From the NCBI RefSeq assembly GCF_026914265.1, contig NC_069125.1:70448046-70512045 (forward strand): a stretch of DNA of 64,000 nucleotides. Reading direction: 5' to 3'. This document shows positions 60,499 to 64,000 of this stretch, in pieces. The DNA is from Mya arenaria. Taxonomy: Eukaryota; Mollusca; Bivalvia; Myida; Myidae. The position numbers and the translations under genes are program-made. The notes beneath the pieces are model-generated. The model was not told where the DNA came from, ran no database searches, and was given only the letters and a program-made list of their open reading frames with translations. The first letter of the stretch is position 1; each line of letters opens with the position of its first letter.

Positions 60499-60501
60499 TA
60501 A

Positions 60502-61112
60502 CAATATGCATGGAAATGTATTGGAAATACTACTTTTACAGTGACTTACTCAAGTTCGAATTTGGGACACGTCCAGTCAAAGAATTAACCAATCTTCATG
60601 AAACTTTGCCAAATTTTCTAACGGTTGTCATACTTCCAAATACTTCCATTGTTTAGAAACTGGAAACGAATGCTATATCAGATAGTAACGCAAAACAAAA
60701 AAAGGAATCTGGAAAGCTGACGAGAATAATTAGGAAATGGTAATTAATGATTCATAACAAAAGCTCTCGATCGGAGAACGCTGAATTCATTATAAATGCA
60801 GAAAATTCGAAATATTAAACAAATCTGCGTTTTATCAATTTTTATTTCTCACTAATTTACGATATTTAACGTTTCGACTAAGATCCTTAAATAAAACGGG
60901 ACTCTGATTCTTAAGATTGGTGACGTCGAATTCCTTCAATCCCCTCAAAACTAGTTCTTCTGTATTTGCATCAGATGGTTTGACTGTATACATGTAAGAA
61001 ATTCCTTTCATTTATATTAATTAACACATAACATAACTAGTACTTATATTATAAGTGTCTGACTATTTTTCCTCATCGCAGTGTCACCATATCCAAATTG
61101 ATACGCCATTTA
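60502..61112 (+). promoter_or_regulatory. FABP upstream module, copy 2
   Basis: Collinear with 43285-43790: TAGAAACTGGAAACGAATGCTA, GGTAATTAATGATT, CAAATCTGCGTTT, GATGGTTTGACTGTATACATG, TTAATTAACACATAAC and CTAGTACTTA. The match breaks off at TGATACG and resumes only at 62641, so about 1.5 kb of foreign sequence separates it from the FABP 5' UTR. Confidence 0.6.
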
Positions 61113-61807
61113 TTAGGCTGTTGGGCACGAAGCCTGTAAACTTTCATAACCGTAAATCGTAACCTTCCATCGACAGATCGACATTACATTTTTATTATTT
61201 GACGAATTAATGCTCGCACGGGCGGATCAAACCGGGCGCTGTAAGAACTGCTGTGGTCAACGACCTTATTTACATTACAAATCTGCTCTCAAAACTGCGG
61301 AGCTGCGTTCTTTACGAGAAGTTAGCTTAGGACCTGTAAGGAGCAGTTAATAAAGTGCGAAAAAGCTGCGTTTTTGCATATTTACGCAATTAAAATCATA
61401 GAATCGCATTTTTAACTATCGACGAGTTACACAAATTTCAAAATGAACACGTACCGAATCAAAATGTTTATATCTGTGTCTATCTGTGTCTACATTTTTG
61501 CCGAAGCCGGAGAGCTAGATTCTAGCTGTTAAATATATAATCTGGATCATCGGATTCGGACAGGTTTGTTCTCTTGAAATTTACCCGAAAAAAACTCGGT
61601 AAAAGCAGGAAAAAATCATGGATCGTATTAAAGATTCAATTAAATGCCCATTTGGCGTAAGATAAATGTGTTAAATGAAATGATAATATTTCATTCCAGC
61701 CGATTAATCAGTTTTTTGATGATTGTTATTCATTCATCGATATAGTTTCTATGGTTAAAATAGGCTTAAATCGGCTATTACTTGGCATTTTTGATTAGGA
61801 TTGGTTG

Positions 61808-61876
61808 TATGTTCTTACACAAAATAAATGGTTATATGATTGTATCGCTTGCCTAATTTATTTGTGTATGAACATA
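61808..61876. repeat. Perfect-stem inverted repeat
   Basis: TATGTTCTTACACAAAATAAAT and the reverse complement of AATTTATTTGTGTATGAACATA match with one mismatch and one gap around a loop of about 25 bases. It lies inside the foreign 1.5 kb upstream of FABP copy 2. Confidence 0.65.
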
Positions 61877-61933
61877 CTAACAAACTTTAACCACTACTAA
61901 GTGGATATAATACACGTTATCAAACAATCAAGC

Positions 61934-62640
61934 TCAAAGCGCTTAAAGCCTTGACAGGCTTTCGGCCTGCTACTTTTGGAATGGAACGGAAAGTGTGTTA
62001 AGATTTCTCATTTGTCTCAGTTATAACAGTCTTGAGCATGTTGCAAATGCATATTTTCAAATTACAGATATAAATCTGTTCATTTGTCCACCAGTGACAT
62101 TTGATTAGGACAATACTACGATACGTCAGTACATACAGGGAATAAATAGTATGTGGGTGATTCGATCCAGAGGAATTTTGCGCGAGGATCCTGTCATTGT
62201 AGAAATACACCTTAAACATACACTTTATTAACCTGTCAAATAAATTTTGTTGGAGGCATTTGGTTAAGCGGACATACCCTGGTAGTAAGATGGAACGAAT
62301 CAGTCATGTTTCAAGAGTAGAGTAAATTTTACCAAAATGCCTTATTCGTGACAGTGCATTGTTTATGAAACTAAAGTTCCAGACAAGGTTTCATATTCAA
62401 TAGCTTAATATGCAATACTTAAGTCAGTATTTGTGTATTCCACATATTAAATTAGTATTTCAAGTCACTGTTACTCCATGATTTGATTTAATTGAGTATC
62501 AGCATAATGATATTTGCGAAGAAATTCATGAGCATGCATATACTCCTCTGAGATGTTTATGTTAATTTGTTTTACAATTACATGACTATACTCACAAAAC
62601 GTAGCAGGCTGAAAGCCTTTCAACGATTTAAGCGCTTTGA
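61934..62640. mobile_element. Terminal-inverted-repeat element abutting the FABP copy 2 5' UTR
   Basis: The left end TCAAAGCGCTTAAAGCC and the reverse complement of the right end TCAAAGCGCTTAAATCG continue to match through GGCTTTC and GCCTGCTAC for about 45 bases. AAGCGCTT at each end is itself palindromic. The element is 707 bases and has no open frame worth naming. No clear target duplication. Family not assigned. Confidence 0.65.
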
Positions 62641-62738
62641 TCCGATATTGCAGTGGCCTCAGATATCAAGCTAGTTACGATTCGGCTCTCCTGAGAAACA
62701 GTTGTGTTTGCACGCAGACAGTGTTCAGATTTACAGTC

Positions 62739-62805
62739 ATGGCTCTTGTTGGAAACTGGGAATTTTTTTCCGCAGAGAACCTGGATGAGTACTTTACTAC
62801 TGCAG
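62739..62805 (+). CDS. Second fatty-acid-binding protein gene, first exon (partial gene)
   Basis: The exon encodes MALVGNWEFFSAENLDEYFT plus three residues, 18 of 23 identical to the first exon of the FABP at 43898, with the same phase-1 donor (TGCAG then GTAAGA). The preceding 100 bases and the first 250 bases of the following intron also align with copy 1, including ATGGACAGTCGCGTACA. The remaining exons should lie beyond 64000, since intron 1 in copy 1 is 2.2 kb. It may be a working paralogue or a partial duplicate; the window cannot tell. Confidence 0.8.
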
Positions 62806-63205
62806 GTAAGAGTAGTTTTAAGGATTTGATTGCCACAAATCAATCATACACGATCATAAAATAAAAACTAAAAAAAACTAGATGTGAGAATATCGAGTGG
62901 CCAGAATCCTTTGCCATGGACAGTCGCGTACAGCCATGTTTGCATATCTGGAGGACCGCTTCGATGGCCTTACATTGTCAGTACCATTGATTGGTATCAT
63001 TTGAACACTTATGTTTAATGTATCTTTTGAGTTTTAGTAACTAGGAGGCCGTTTCATAAATAAAAGTTTTTGATTTGGTACTTAGTAGAGATAACAAATA
63101 GTAACGGAAATCATAACGATTGTTGATTGTTCTTGCCTGGTCGCAATTGCAATCCTGAAATTATACCAAAATCATCTGCTGTTAGCGATTAAACAGGCAT
63201 TACTA

Positions 63206-64000
63206 CAGTAAAACTGCGATCGCTCGAGGTCGCCAGGGACCGAGCAAAAACCTCGAGGGAACCGATGTTTCGAACGACCCGATTTTCAATTTTCCAGTTT
63301 GATATGAAATATCTTTCAGTGTATTTTAAGTTTGAAGTCGTCAAACAGACTGTTTACTTAGACACCGATTATGTGTTGCGTTGTGGCAATCGCTAATATG
63401 TTCAAATGTTGACGTAAACTAAATGTAAAACGCAAAAGAAAAAAAACAATGAATAGAAATGTTTATTTTAACAAAAAATCACATTTTCGTAACAAGCAAC
63501 ATTTGAATGACAGTACATATTGTGACATAAGTCAGATTTAAATTTCGCAAAATCAAGGATTGTTGATTAGCGCATCTTGTCGGTTTCGCGAAACTGTTCA
63601 ATCGTAATATCACGTGACAGCGTACAGAGCGTCTGAAGATCACGGTCAGCATCGGCAGTAAATTCAAAGAACCTTCTGACCACATCTTAAGCGTTAACTT
63701 CTCGTCATTAACTTCTCATAATTATCATCTCAAATGCACATATCAACTAATATCGGTCATGCGTTAACAGTGAAAAACGGTTTTTCACACCTTATCAAAT
63801 TGCCTTTTAACTGTCATTGCAATTTTTACAACTTGCGAAAATTTTAACACCTAGCAATTGTTTGTTTATTTTGGAACACGCGTTCGGGAAAAGTGCACGA
63901 TTTGTGTACTTGGGACCGAGGATATTGCTCGACTGCTCGACATAATTAGGTTTCGAGGAAGCGTGGGTATATTTTGTATGAAAATAGAAGGAAAAAAGTT
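63206..64000 (-). mobile_element. Pogo/Tc1-like DNA transposon, running off the window, in FABP copy 2 intron 1
   Basis: It starts with TA then CAGTAAAACTGCGATCGC at 63206. The subterminal part has CCTCGAGGGAACCG and TTCGAACGACC. A minus-strand stretch at about 63700-63480 translates to text such as RRFFEFTADADRDLQTL, weakly like the C terminus of pogo/Tigger transposases. The last 150 bases match 48984-49150, the opposite end of the truncated copy, so the right terminus should lie roughly 90 bases past the window. With under 900 bases in all it is an internally deleted copy. Confidence 0.5.

Noticed and set aside
59418-60501. piggyBac-type insertion (TTAA)
   Set aside because: The left flank is CTAA while TAA matches on both sides, which fits Harbinger better.

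Overview
This is a 64 kb stretch of an intron-rich, AT-rich animal genome. The protein families, short exons and dispersed tandem repeats (units rich in TGACCTTGA, joined to ACGG-type microsatellites) point to a lophotrochozoan, most likely a bivalve mollusc. This is inference, because no species marker is present. I see no prokaryotic features, CRISPR array or LTR-type element.

Layout. At 2.5-3.5 kb on the minus strand lies the first coding exon of an unconventional myosin-18 (MYO18A-like: Lys/Glu-rich start, then a PDZ domain). A tRNA-derived SINE, a dispersed repeat and a LINE reverse-transcriptase relic fill 3.7-6.6 kb. From 8.3 to 23.4 kb (minus) runs a complete 28-exon TRAPPC11 gene, for which I derived an in-frame model of 1,119 residues. 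Its intron 15 holds a full-length U2 snRNA gene with a TATA-like box 24-30 bp upstream. Facing away from it, at 26.4-28.0 kb (plus), is a complete three-exon BRCC3 (BRCC36) deubiquitinase of 256 residues. From 28.8 to 35 kb there are only repeats. At 35.6-40.2 kb (minus) is an eight-exon gene for a 494-residue protein with an N-terminal CARD-like domain and a long coiled coil. At 43.9-47.7 kb (plus) is a complete four-exon fatty-acid-binding protein gene of 130 residues. A second FABP gene begins at 62.7 kb and runs off the window. The 15 kb between the two FABP genes is almost all repeats: nested LINEs, tandem arrays, an extra copy of the FABP upstream region, a Harbinger-like non-autonomous transposon and other inverted-repeat elements.

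How the parts relate. The protein genes are housekeeping or signalling genes with no evident shared pathway: vesicle tethering (TRAPPC11), K63-ubiquitin removal (BRCC36), actin/Golgi scaffolding (MYO18A), death-fold signalling (CARD protein) and lipid binding (FABP). The most informative points are the intronic U2 gene, the FABP duplication with a third orphan copy of its 5' region, an FABP that lacks the usual C-terminal Arg/Tyr ligand pair, the unnamed CARD-coiled-coil protein, and a family of tandem arrays that share one head sequence and carry many nuclear-receptor half-sites. I did not find a clear new multi-gene system.
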